Shown piece by piece: positions 43,157 through 51,673 of a stretch of DNA of 64,000 nucleotides. Position numbers and translations under genes: made by a program. The notes beneath the pieces were generated by a model. It saw only the letters and a program-made list of their open reading frames with translations, had not been told where the DNA came from and made no database searches. Numbering within the stretch: position 1 is the first letter of the stretch; the number at the start of each line of letters is the position of its first letter. The DNA is from Myxococcales bacterium. Its GTDB lineage: Bacteria > Myxococcota_A > Polyangia > Haliangiales > Haliangiaceae. The stretch is from positions 1 to 64,000 of the forward strand of contig JADJJK010000043.1 in NCBI GenBank assembly GCA_016706545.1, given 5' to 3'.

Positions 43157-44712
43157 CGCAGGCTCCCGGGCAGGGTGTTGCGCTCGAAGGCAGAGTTGCC
43201 CAGCTCGAAGTCGCTGGGCGGCAGCCCCTGTTGTCGATCGTAGACGATCTCACCAGCGACGATGGTCTTCTCGGCGTTGCTGTACACGGAGAACGGCGAC
43301 CCGCTCCACAGCACCACGTCGGCGCGCTTGCCGGCCTCCAGCGTGCCGGTGACCTCGTCGATGCCGAGCACCCAGGCCGGGTTGGCGGTGATCCAGCGCA
43401 GCGCTTGATCTTCGGTGATGGCGATGCCCGCGGCGATCCCCGAGGCCCTCGCCTTGGCCGCCTCCTGGTTGAGGCGCTGGATGCCGATGGCCGAGTCGGA
43501 GTGGATGGTGGCGCGGCCGCCTTGCTCGGTGAACAGCGCCGCGTTCTCCGGGATGCCGTCGAACGCCTCGAGCTTGAAGCCCCACCAGTCCGCCCAGGTG
43601 TTGATGGCGATGCCGCGAGCCACCAGCAGGTCGCGGATCTTGTAGGCGTCCAGCGCGTGGTGGAACGAGCGGATGGTGAAGCCCAGCTCGCTCGCCACCG
43701 CCATCATCTCGCCCATGTCATACGCGCGGTAGCAGTGGACCTGCACCAGCACCTCGCCGCGCAGCACCGCGGCCAGGGTCTCGAGCTTGAGGTCGACGGC
43801 AGGTGGCTCGGGCGCGTTCTCGGTCTTGACCGGCGCGGCGCCGCGCTTGCGCGCCTCTGCGTCGAGCTTCTCGGCGCGGTGCTTCTTGTCGAGCCAGAGC
43901 TTCTGGGTGCGGCGGTAGCGGGTCCACTTGGCGTTGTAGGCGTTGGCGTCGAGGAAGGCGGCGCGAAACGTCGCGTATGACCCCATGCGGGTCGACGGGC
44001 CGCCCTTCTCTCCATAGACGCGCTTGGGGTTCTCCCCGCACGCCATCTTCAGCGTGGGCGGCGCGCCGGGGAACGCCGCTTCATCGGTGACCCGCGCGGG
44101 CTTCATCGCCACCGTGAAGCCGTGGCCGCCGATGAGGTTGGCCGAGCCCGGCAAGATCAGCGCCGCGGTGACGCCGCCGGCCATCGCCCGGCTGATCTGC
44201 GGGTCCTGGCCCTGGTAGCCGTACTGCGCCCGCGCCTGCGCGGTGATCGGCGCGGTCGCCTCGTTGCCGTCGTTGTGCCCGCGGCCGGCCGGCGCCGCCT
44301 GCACGCCCAGGTGGGAGTGCGCGTCGATGATGCCTGGGGTCACGAACTTGCCGGTGCCGTCGAGGATCAGCGCGTCCTTGGGCACCGGGGCAGCGCTCGC
44401 CTGCCCGACGTAGCGGATGGCGCCTCCGGACAGCACCACGGTGCCGCGCTCGATGCGCTGCCCCGCGCCGGTCAGGACCGTGGCGCCGACGATGGCGATG
44501 GGGCGAGCCTGGGCGTTGACCAGCGCGTCGGCTGGCGCGCCGCGGTGGCGCGGCACGCCGGTGACCAGATCATCGGAAGGGTCGACCCACGGGTCCACCA
44601 CATCGACGGCCGCCCCCTCGGGGCGGGACGCTCCCTTGCTCGCGCCGCCACACGCCGTGAGCAGGAGCAGAGGCCAGAGGGACCAAAGGGGCCAGGCGGG
44701 CCAGGTTCGCAT
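43153..44712 (-). CDS. Amidohydrolase family lipoprotein
   Basis: The 519-residue product starts at 44712 with a lipoprotein signal (LLLLTAC lipobox). It carries the amidohydrolase metal motif in TPGIIDAHSHLGVQA (HxH). QVHCYRAYDM and TIRSFHHALDAYK carry two further His residues, and the final metal Asp is in TIHSDSAIG. A large insertion between 340 and 410 is charged and helical. Its substrate is unknown; imidazolonepropionase- or dipeptidase-like activity is common in this branch. It is translationally coupled to the following gene, which lacks the first metal site. The two may form a complex. Confidence 0.83.
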   Translation of the reverse strand: MRTWPAWPLWSLWPLLLLTACGGASKGASRPEGAAVDVVDPWVDPSDDLVTGVPRHRGAPADALVNAQARPIAIVGATVLTGAGQRIERGTVVLSGGAIRYVGQASAAPVPKDALILDGTGKFVTPGIIDAHSHLGVQAAPAGRGHNDGNEATAPITAQARAQYGYQGQDPQISRAMAGGVTAALILPGSANLIGGHGFTVAMKPARVTDEAAFPGAPPTLKMACGENPKRVYGEKGGPSTRMGSYATFRAAFLDANAYNAKWTRYRRTQKLWLDKKHRAEKLDAEARKRGAAPVKTENAPEPPAVDLKLETLAAVLRGEVLVQVHCYRAYDMGEMMAVASELGFTIRSFHHALDAYKIRDLLVARGIAINTWADWWGFKLEAFDGIPENAALFTEQGGRATIHSDSAIGIQRLNQEAAKARASGIAAGIAITEDQALRWITANPAWVLGIDEVTGTLEAGKRADVVLWSGSPFSVYSNAEKTIVAGEIVYDRQQGLPPSDFELGNSAFERNTLPGSLR

Positions 44713-44819
44713 GGCGCATGGTGGCACAGATGTCGCGCGGACGACAAGAAAGCCTCTTGGTGCGCCGGGTCCACCAGGCCGAAGCGAGAAGAGGGGCTGG
44801 CCAGACCTGCCGCCAACCT

Positions 44820-45216
44820 TCATTCGGGACGCTCCGGCGCCTCGATGCCGAGCACCTCGATGAACTCGGCGATCACCCGTACAGCGTCCTCCTCGACGTC
44901 CTTGAGCACGATGGGCGCATAGGTCGGATTCGTAGCCTTCAGCGTGATCGTCGTGTGTCGCCACGAATCGCCGGCCCAGACCTTCTCGCTCTCGTAGCGC
45001 TTCACGGTGTAGCGGTGTCCGGTCTCGGGGTCGGCGGCATCGCGAAGCTGGACGAGGACCGTGCGTCCTTGCCGCGAAGTCGAGGACCACGGACGGGAAG
45101 ACCGCGCGCACGCGGTCGAAGCCATCGCGCGAGACGGCGACGTAGCCGTGCCCGAGCAGGTGGTGCTCGATGATCATCTCGAACGCCGCCTCGGAGTGTC
45201 GGGGCGTGCTCGTCAC
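44820..45216 (-). pseudogene. Remnant: HsdR N-terminus joined to an S24-like C-terminus
   Basis: The first about 48 codons from GTG 45216 match the start of type I restriction subunit R (SEAAFEMIIEHHLLGHGYVA, FDRVRAVFPSVVLDF). The nuclease and helicase parts are missing. After a frame change near 45080 the end reads VLVQLRDAADPETGHRYTVK, WRHTTITLKATNPTYAP and VIAEFIEVLG. This resembles the C-terminal part of S24-type or helicase-linked proteins. A large internal deletion fused the two ends. The GTG overlaps the stop of the RhuM gene (GTGA), which shows they once formed one operon. Confidence 0.65.
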
Positions 45217-46239
45217 GGCTCCCCTTTCCTCTTGCGGGGGTGTTTGGCCTCGATGCGCCTCACCTCAGCGTCGAAGTCGCTCTCGAAGTCGCGGTCCTGT
45301 CTGACGCGGAACTCGGTGTACTGCGTCTCGGCGAGGCGGTCGGCCACCACCTTCGACACCTTGCCAGCGTTGGTGAGCACCTCGTACTCATTGAACTTGA
45401 GGAACGCATCGAGCCTGAGGGTCCAGTCCGCCATCTTCATCGGGATCTGCCGCTCGGCCTGGTTCTCGGCGTAGTCGAGGTACATCGAGACGATGCGCTC
45501 GAGTTCCTTGACCTCGCGCTCGATCAGGTAGTTCTTGGCAACCGTGACGTCGCTCTTGAGGATCTTCCCCTGGGGCGCGTTCTTCCACGTGGTGAGCCCC
45601 ATCGAGGGCTTCTCGGCGTCGGCGCGCTCGGCGATCAACTCCGCGGCGGTCTTGCCCGTGACCGCCCAGTGCAGCTTGTTCTGCACGGTCTTGAAGAAGG
45701 TCTGGGTCGTGTCGGCGTGCTTGTCGTAGTCGATGCTGCACGGTGATCTTCTGGTAGAACCGGCGCTCGCTGGCGCGGATCTCGCGGATCCGCTCGAGCA
45801 GCTCATCGAAGTAGTCCTTGCCGAAGCGCCTGTTCAGCTTGAGCCGCTCGTCATCCAGGACGAAGCCCTTGACGATGAACTCGCGCAGGGTCTGGGTGGC
45901 CCAGATGCGGAACTGGGTGGCCTGCGGGCTGTTGACGCGGTAGCCGACCGAGATGATCGCGTCGAGGTTGTAGAACTCGATCTCTCGCCTAACCTCGCGA
46001 TTTCCTTCACGTTGAACTCTCCAAATTCTTTGGAGAGTTGCTGCCGGCGTCAGCTCCCCGGAGGTGTAGACCTCCTTGACATGGTAGCTGATGGTACGGA
46101 CGTCGACGCCGAACAGCTCGGCCATGCGTCGCTGGTCGAGCCAGAAGGTCTCGGACTCGTAGAGCACCTCGACGCGCACGGCGTCATCGGCGGTGCGGTA
46201 GAGGATCAGCTCGCCTTCCTGCGGGGTCTGGTCGGTCAC
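45213..46239 (-). pseudogene. RhuM family protein, frameshifted
   Basis: From GTG 46239 the product has the RhuM pattern: ILYRTADDAVRVEVLYESET, WLDQRRMAELFGVDVRTIS (helix-turn-helix-like), EIEFYNLDAIISVGYRVNSP and FRIWATQTLREFIVKGFVLD. Near 45737 a small deletion shifts the frame between RRFYQKIT and SIDYDKHADTTQTFF. The rest (TVQNKLHWAVTGKTAAELI) continues to the stop at 45213. RhuM-like genes often sit inside type I restriction-modification loci. The start overlaps the stop of the HTH/DUF1016-N gene. Confidence 0.8.
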
Positions 46240-46823
46240 GTGGGCATCTCCCTGCGAGCGAGGCGCACGCTCCAGCGCTGGCCAAGTGCCTGTACCTCGT
46301 AGCAGGCGCGGGCCAAAGGCTCTTGAACACGGGACAGTTCGAGCAGGTGGGAGAACGAGAGCGCCTGACGCAACCTCGCGTGCCACGCATCGTCTTGCCA
46401 GGCCAGCGGCTCCGAGCGTGCGGGCAGCACAGGAACCAAATCGGCAGACGGTGTCTGCCGAATCAGCTCGGGCTGCACTGCTAGCGCATCGATGATCCCC
46501 TCTCCATAGGCCGCCCGATCGGCGCCATCCTGCTCGAAGGCGATGAACCACACCCCGATGAGCCAGCTCCGCAGCGTGAGGAGCTCGTCGACCGATCGCG
46601 CCGCAGCAGCGGCCTCGACTGCCCCACTTCCGGGCGTCCAGGCGTCCATCCACAGGGCGAGCTCTGTGCGCTTGATGCACCGTCGCCCGGGGAACTTCAA
46701 GGCCGGGATCGCCGCCGCGTTCGTCATCACGTACAAGGACTTCTCGGCGAGCTTCAGCGGGGCCGCGACGTGCTCGATGGTCAGGGCTTCATCAGGCGTG
46801 GGCTTCACTGGTAGCGGCGGCAT
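46236..46823 (-). CDS. HTH (excisionase-like) protein with truncated DUF1016-N region
   Basis: The 195-residue product begins with a MerR/excisionase-type helix-turn-helix (EALTIEHVAAPLKLAEKSLY, ALKFPGRRCIKRTELALWMD). Its second half resembles the N-terminal domain of DUF1016/YhcG proteins (AYGEGIIDALA, SFSHLLELSRVQEPLARACY, RWSVRLARREM). It stops before the nuclease-like C-terminal domain. Full DUF1016 proteins are about 350 residues and accompany type I restriction systems, so this is probably a truncated or rearranged copy. The stop overlaps the RhuM start as GTGA. Confidence 0.55.
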   Translation of the reverse strand: MPPLPVKPTPDEALTIEHVAAPLKLAEKSLYVMTNAAAIPALKFPGRRCIKRTELALWMDAWTPGSGAVEAAAAARSVDELLTLRSWLIGVWFIAFEQDGADRAAYGEGIIDALAVQPELIRQTPSADLVPVLPARSEPLAWQDDAWHARLRQALSFSHLLELSRVQEPLARACYEVQALGQRWSVRLARREMPT

Positions 46824-46954
46824 CTGGCTCCAATCGGCGTCATCCTACGCCACGGAACACCGCCTGCTCAACGCTCCTCGCCGCCCCGCCGGAGAGGCGC
46901 TGCGCGCCAGCGCTCCACACGACCGCGCCGCGCGATCGCGGCGTCGGTGCGCCG

Positions 46955-46994
46955 AAAAATGCGAAACCCCGAGAGGCTCGCGCCGCTCGGGGTT
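46955..46994 (-). terminator. Rho-independent terminator after the outer-membrane protein gene
   Basis: AACCCCGAG (46965-46973) and CTCGGGGTT (46986-46994) form a 9-bp stem with a 12-base loop. On the minus strand TCGCATTTTT follows. It starts about 55 bp beyond the stop at 47049. A second hairpin (TTTCCGCCCC/GGGGGAAA, about 47012-47032) lies between. Confidence 0.75.
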
Positions 46995-47048
46995 CCCGTT
47001 TGCTTGCTGGCTTTCCGCCCCTGCGGGGGAAACCCTCTGGGCAGTGCT

Positions 47049-47966
47049 CTACAGCGCGCCGATGTAGTACTGCGCGCCGATCGACGCGGTGATGTTGTCG
47101 CCAGCGTTGTTCTTCAGATCGGTGAAGCCAAACGACGCGGTGATGTCGAGCGCCGGCTGCAGGTTGTACACGAAGCTGGCGGTCAGCGGGATGAAGTCCG
47201 CGAAGATGAAGGTGGTGGGCGCGTCGGAGATCTCGATGTTGCCGATGTTGGTGTCGATCTGAGCGTACAGCTCCGGGGTCGCCTGGTAGCCAACGCCAAC
47301 GGGCAGGCTCAGGAAGATCGGGCGAATGGTAACAACGGGGGCGGGCGCCACGCCGGACGAAGCCTCCTCGAGCGAGATGTTGAGGTGCTTGCCCGAGGAC
47401 ACCACCGCGAGCTTGTCGCTGATGTTGTACTGGACCTGGGCGCCCGCCACCAGCGGGGCCAGGCCCTCGAGGGCGAGGTCATAGCCGGTGCCGACGCGGC
47501 CGATCACTTCCAGCTTGCCGCCAGCGGCGCCGCGCAGGATCTTGTAACCGACCTCGAAGGCCAGCGGGCCCTTGGCCTCGAACTCCTTGAGGGTCAGGCC
47601 GTAGCTCAGGCGGACCTCGAGGTCATCGCTGACGCCGTAGCCGCCGTTGAGGCCGAGGGTGAAGGTCTCGAACTTGGCGAGACCGTTGATCGTGCCACCG
47701 GCGTTGATGAGACCCTTGGGCAGGGTCAGCGGGCGGGCGATGTTGGCGCGCGGCCAGCGACCACCGGCGGCCGGAGCCTCCTCCTCCGTGGCTGCCTCCT
47801 CGGACGACGCCTCGGCACCTTCTTCGGAAGCGCCTTCCTCGGAAGCACCTTCCTCGGACGCGGCCTCCTCCTCACCGGCCTCCTCCTCATCCTGGGCCCA
47901 AGCGACCCCCGCGGGAGCGAGCAACGTGCAAGCAAAAACCATAGCTAGTGCCGAGCGACCTTTCAT
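47049..47966 (-). CDS. Outer-membrane beta-barrel protein with acidic N-terminal repeat
   Basis: The 305-residue product starts at 47966 after GGAGGAG. It has a signal peptide (cleavage near GVAWAQ) and an acidic linker with EEGASEEGASEEGAE repeats. The rest consists of amphipathic beta strands (FTLGLNGGYGVSDDLEVRLS, VEVGYKILRG-type turns) ending in the aromatic pattern SIGAQYYIGAL. This fits a barrel of about 12 strands. No ligand can be named. Good ribosome site and strong terminator suggest a well-expressed monocistronic gene. Confidence 0.75.
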   Translation of the reverse strand: MKGRSALAMVFACTLLAPAGVAWAQDEEEAGEEEAASEEGASEEGASEEGAEASSEEAATEEEAPAAGGRWPRANIARPLTLPKGLINAGGTINGLAKFETFTLGLNGGYGVSDDLEVRLSYGLTLKEFEAKGPLAFEVGYKILRGAAGGKLEVIGRVGTGYDLALEGLAPLVAGAQVQYNISDKLAVVSSGKHLNISLEEASSGVAPAPVVTIRPIFLSLPVGVGYQATPELYAQIDTNIGNIEISDAPTTFIFADFIPLTASFVYNLQPALDITASFGFTDLKNNAGDNITASIGAQYYIGAL

Positions 47967-48139
47967 AACTCTCCTCCAGAGAAAAAATTCCTCAAAACCA
48001 GTTCAGGGCGTGCAACTGCAAATCGGCCCCGGATGTCCCTACAGAAGCGCGAGGGGGAGCCAAAGTCAAAGAATCAGGGTGCCGATCCGACATCCTTTGT
48101 GTAGTCGTGCTCGGAAGTTGAATCTCGGCGAGGTGCGTG

Positions 48140-49624
48140 CTACCGCGTCGGATCGCGTCCCGGGAGGCTGGCGGCGGCGCCGGCCGGCGCCGGGCGGGCC
48201 GTCGGAGCCACCACAGGGACTGGCTTTTTGGCGTGAGGCCGCCGTCGGGAGAGCGCCAGCCCGCCGCCGATGATGGCGAGCACCACGACCGCGAACAGCA
48301 GCAGGGAGACCGTGCTTCGGGTGACCGAGCCGCGTGGGCGCGTGCGGCTCGCCGAGCGGGGTTCGCCATCCGCGAGAGGGGGCGGTGCTGGTGGCAGCGG
48401 CTGCAGCGCCACCGGGCCCCAGGGTGCCGCGGGCGGCGGTTCGGCGAACTGTGCCGGCATCGGCGGCGGCTCGACGCGCTGCGTCGCTGGCGCGGCCAGG
48501 ATGGCGGGGCGCAGCGGTCGGGTCTCTGGAATGGTCGCCGTGGCAGGGGCGCGCGCGATGATGGGCATCGCCGTCGCGACGGGCTGCAGTGGCGTCGTCG
48601 CAGGCGGCGGGCCCAAAGGCGCGCCGGACAGCTTGGCCTGCGAGCGCCGTCGTAGCTCCGAGAAGCGCACCTGCGCGCGGTCGATCTCGGTTCCGAACAG
48701 CTTGCGCAGATACGCCGGCAAGCCACCGCGCGAAAGCCCCGAGCGGCGCGCGAAGTCCGTGAGCTGGTCCGCGAGCTCTGCGCCGGTGGCCGGCCGGTCC
48801 GCGGGCTTCTTGGCCAGTGCGCCGAGCACGATGCGCTCGAGCTGCGGGGGATATCCGGGCAGCGCGTCGGACGGGCGGCGGACGTCCTCGAACAAGATCT
48901 TGTGCAGGGTGGCGGCCTCGTTGGGCGCCCGGAACAGGCGATGACCGGTGGTCATCTCCCAGAGCATGATGCCCAGCGAGAACAGGTCGCTGCGTCGGTC
49001 CAGCGGCTCGCCGCGGATCTGCTCGGGCGACATGTACCGGACCTTGCCCTTGAGCGATCCGACCTTGGTCTCGGTGGAGCGCATGGACGACTTGGCCACG
49101 CCGAAATCGATGAGCTTGGTGACGCCGTCATAGGTCACCAGGACGTTGGAGTGCGAGACGTCGCGATGGACGATGCCGTAGTTCTTGCCGCTGGGCGAGC
49201 GGCGCTCGTGGGCGTAGTGCAGCGCCGTGGCGATGTCGCAGCACAGGTCGATGGCGTGCGGCGTGGGGATGTGGCCGATGTCGTCGCGCACCGCGCGGTT
49301 GAGCAGCTCGCGGCAGCTCGTGCCGAGCACGTACTCCATGACGAAGTAGTGGGTCCCGCGCTCCTCGCCGCGGTCGAAGATGCGCCCGATGTTGCGGTGG
49401 GTCAGCGCGGCGATGAGCTGAGCCTCGTCGAGGAATAGCCGGACGAACTCCTCGTTGGCCAGGAGGTTGCGCGACATGGCCTTGAGCACCACCGGCTCGC
49501 CGCCGCCGCGAGGTACGGCGGCGTAGACCTCGGCCATGCCGCCGCTGGCGACGTGCTCGATGATCTCGAAGTCGCCGATGACGCTGCCAGGCGCCCACTG
49601 CGGGCCTTGCGGGTATCCGTCCAC
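48140..49624 (-). CDS. Ser/Thr protein kinase, Hanks type, with C-terminal membrane segment
   Basis: The 494-residue product begins at GTG 49624, seven bases after AGGAA. All kinase hallmarks are present: Gly loop EHVASGGMAEVYAAV, Lys in PVVLKAM, HRDVSHSNVLV, DFGVAKSS, and the MSPEQIRGEPLDRRSDLF activation end. After residue 300 a helical segment and a Pro/Ala-rich spacer lead to a membrane segment at about 440-462 and a short basic tail. It is therefore a typical PknB-like receptor kinase with a very small external part. It closes an operon that begins with the ammonium transporter, 25 bp after the preceding stop. Confidence 0.92.
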   Translation of the reverse strand: MDGYPQGPQWAPGSVIGDFEIIEHVASGGMAEVYAAVPRGGGEPVVLKAMSRNLLANEEFVRLFLDEAQLIAALTHRNIGRIFDRGEERGTHYFVMEYVLGTSCRELLNRAVRDDIGHIPTPHAIDLCCDIATALHYAHERRSPSGKNYGIVHRDVSHSNVLVTYDGVTKLIDFGVAKSSMRSTETKVGSLKGKVRYMSPEQIRGEPLDRRSDLFSLGIMLWEMTTGHRLFRAPNEAATLHKILFEDVRRPSDALPGYPPQLERIVLGALAKKPADRPATGAELADQLTDFARRSGLSRGGLPAYLRKLFGTEIDRAQVRFSELRRRSQAKLSGAPLGPPPATTPLQPVATAMPIIARAPATATIPETRPLRPAILAAPATQRVEPPPMPAQFAEPPPAAPWGPVALQPLPPAPPPLADGEPRSASRTRPRGSVTRSTVSLLLFAVVVLAIIGGGLALSRRRPHAKKPVPVVAPTARPAPAGAAASLPGRDPTR

Positions 49625-49649
49625 AAAAATTCCTGGCCAGCGTGCGCGC

Positions 49650-49892
49650 CTAGCGCACCTGGAGCTGGCCTATCATCTGCTGGAGTTGCTGGATGGTCTG
49701 CTCGTGCTGACGGCGGGTGTGCTGCTCGCGCTCCAGCTCGCGGATGAGCTCCTCCACCCCCACCTCGGGTTGGTTTGGGACCTGGGCCTGGGCTCGCACA
49801 GCGGCGCGGCTCGAGCGGAACATGTAGCCCGCGGCGAAGAACAACACCGCCTCGATGAGCGCCGCCAGGTACACGGCATCGGTGAACGTCAT
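49650..49892 (-). CDS. Small membrane protein with coiled coil
   Basis: This 80-residue protein has one N-terminal membrane segment (AVYLAALIEAVLFFAAGYM). It ends in a heptad-rich coiled coil (ELIRELEREQHTRRQHEQTI, QQLQQMIGQLQ). Its ATG overlaps the stop of the OmpA-like gene (ATGA), and the kinase gene follows. Size and order suggest an assembly or scaffold role within the operon. No family was recognised. Confidence 0.65.
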   Translation of the reverse strand: MTFTDAVYLAALIEAVLFFAAGYMFRSSRAAVRAQAQVPNQPEVGVEELIRELEREQHTRRQHEQTIQQLQQMIGQLQVR

Positions 49893-50732
49893 GGCGCTTC
49901 CTTCCGCTGAAAGAGGATCTCGACTCGCCGGTTGCGAGCATAGGCGGCCGGCGAGTTCGCGGGATCGAGAGGAGCCTGGCTGCCGGCGCTGTCGACCTCC
50001 ATGCGGTCAGCGGCGATCCCCATCGCCGTGAGCGCCTTGACCACCATCTGCGCGCGCGCCTCGGACAGCGGCGTGTTCTCGCTCTCGCTGCCGCGACGAT
50101 CGGCGTGACCGCGCACGGTGGCGCGCAGCGCGGCGTCCGCGGACAGCCGCTTGGCGGCGCGCTGGACCTGCAGGAGCTGCGCTTTGCTGAGCGCGGCGTC
50201 GCCGGTGGAGAAGCGGGTCACCAGGACGGGCGCAGGGATCTCGGCGCCCCGGGGTGGCCGGAGCCTCCTTGGGCGCCGGCTCGGTGCCGGGCTGGGCCGG
50301 GGGCAGGTCGCGGCAGGTGCGGGCCGGCTGGGGCGGCGGTCGGGGCGGGGCGGAGTTGCCGGCGGGGGCTGCGGTCGCGGGCTCGGCGGGGGCAGCGGTC
50401 GCTGGCTCGGCAGGGGCTGCAGGCGCTGGCTCGGCGGGGGCAGCGGTCGCGGGCTCGGCAGGCGCTGGCTCGGCGGGGGCTGCGGTCGCGGGCTCGCCAG
50501 GCGCTGGCTCGGCGGGGGCTGCGGTCGTGGGCTCGCCAGCGACGGGCCCTGGTGTCGCCGCGGCGACCAGCTTGGTCTGGCGGGCGGTCGCTCGCTCCGC
50601 CTGCGCGCGTGGCCCCAGGTACAGCATGAGAAACGCCATCACGCCCAGGGCGGCGACCAGGTAGGTCATCGCCTGGACGCGGGCCTGCTTGAGGCGCTCC
50701 CCGCTGAGCTCCTTCATCGGCGTCGCGGTCAT
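49889..50732 (-). CDS. OmpA-family peptidoglycan-binding protein, frameshifted
   Basis: The N-terminus (from ATG 50732) is cytoplasmic, with one membrane segment (AMTYLVAALGVMAFLMLYLG). A long repeat of PAEPATAA units follows. Near 50250 in a G/C run the frame changes. The C-terminal OmpA domain is then in the second frame: FSTGDAALSKAQLLQVQRAA, VRGHADRRGSESENTPLSEA (the peptidoglycan-binding NxxLSxxRA-like part) and AYARNRRVEILFQ. Total 844 bp, not a multiple of three. Both ends overlap neighbours as ATGA, so coupling was functional and an assembly indel is plausible. Confidence 0.8.
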
Positions 50733-51670
50733 CGCCGGTCTCCCAGCGCCAGCCTGACGAACTCGTCGTGCATCCCTGGATCCGGGATGCGTCCGGCGAC
50801 GTTGTAGATGAGATCGGTGAACAGCTCAGGGCGAGCGGTGGCCGGCGTGGCGCCGAGCTGCGCCAGCTCTTCGACGATGACCGCCTTGGCGTGGCCGCCG
50901 AGAAAGCGGGCCAGCGAGCGCAGCACGTGCTGCATCGCCGAGGGGCCGATGGTGCCTGGCACGCGCGCGCCGTTGGCCAGCAGCTCTTCGGCTCGCCAGT
51001 CCTCGAACGGCTGCCCATGCAGCAAGCCAGAGCTGGAGCCTGGCGTGGGCGTATGCGGCTGCGAGCCGGTCGCCTGGCCGCGCGCTTGCGGTGGCAGCGG
51101 CGGCGGGCTGGTCGGCGAGTGGTGGCGAGCGGTGGGGCCCGAGGCCATGGAGGGCGCCGCCGCCATCGGCGACGGGATCGGGCCCGAGAGGGACATCGGC
51201 GACATCGGCGCCGACCCATAGTGCTGCACCATGCCGGGCACCGCGTACTGCGCGGACGGCCGCGACCCGGTGGCGTGCGGCACCGCGTACTCGGCAGACG
51301 ACGACGTGGAGTATTGCGCGCGGCGCTGCTCGGCCTGCGCCAGCTTGAGGCTGGCCACCCCGATGGCGACGTCCAGCATGGCGACGTTTATCCCGGTGGC
51401 CGCCATCACGCCCATGCGCATCGCCCCCACGGTGCGATAGGAGAAGTAGCCGTGCTCCAGCTCGCAGGTGAAGGAGGTGGCGTCGGCCAACCGATCCATC
51501 GTGCGAAAGACGTCGAGGCTGTCCTCGGCGGCGCGCATGGCGGCGAGGAACATGATGGGCTCGAAGATCGGCTCGGCGGCGGAGAACTCCACGCAGGAGT
51601 CATCTGCGGCGAACACGGCCGCCGCCAGCACGCCTTGCACCTTCATCAAGTTGGCCAGGATCGACTCCAC
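50729..51670 (-). CDS. Roadblock/LC7-like signalling protein with Pro-rich linker
   Basis: The 313-residue product has an N-terminal Roadblock/longin-like fold (LANLMKVQGVLAAAVFAADD, SFTCELEHGYFSYRTVGAMR, MAATGINVAMLDVAIGVA). A Ser/Pro-rich linker of about 120 residues follows. The C-terminal helical domain (GGHAKAVIVEELAQLGATPA, DPGMHDEFVRLAL) resembles small helical modules attached to kinases and DUF4388 proteins in myxobacteria. Roadblock proteins regulate small GTPases or mediate polarity complexes. It lies three bases after the ammonium transporter stop and overlaps the OmpA-like start. Confidence 0.6.
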   Translation of the reverse strand: MESILANLMKVQGVLAAAVFAADDSCVEFSAAEPIFEPIMFLAAMRAAEDSLDVFRTMDRLADATSFTCELEHGYFSYRTVGAMRMGVMAATGINVAMLDVAIGVASLKLAQAEQRRAQYSTSSSAEYAVPHATGSRPSAQYAVPGMVQHYGSAPMSPMSLSGPIPSPMAAAPSMASGPTARHHSPTSPPPLPPQARGQATGSQPHTPTPGSSSGLLHGQPFEDWRAEELLANGARVPGTIGPSAMQHVLRSLARFLGGHAKAVIVEELAQLGATPATARPELFTDLIYNVAGRIPDPGMHDEFVRLALGDRR

Positions 51671-51673
51671 AGA

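Noticed and set aside
45213..46823. Intact toxin-antitoxin system (RhuM with HTH protein)
   Set aside because: The RhuM frame is broken and its partners match restriction-island genes better than any toxin-antitoxin family.
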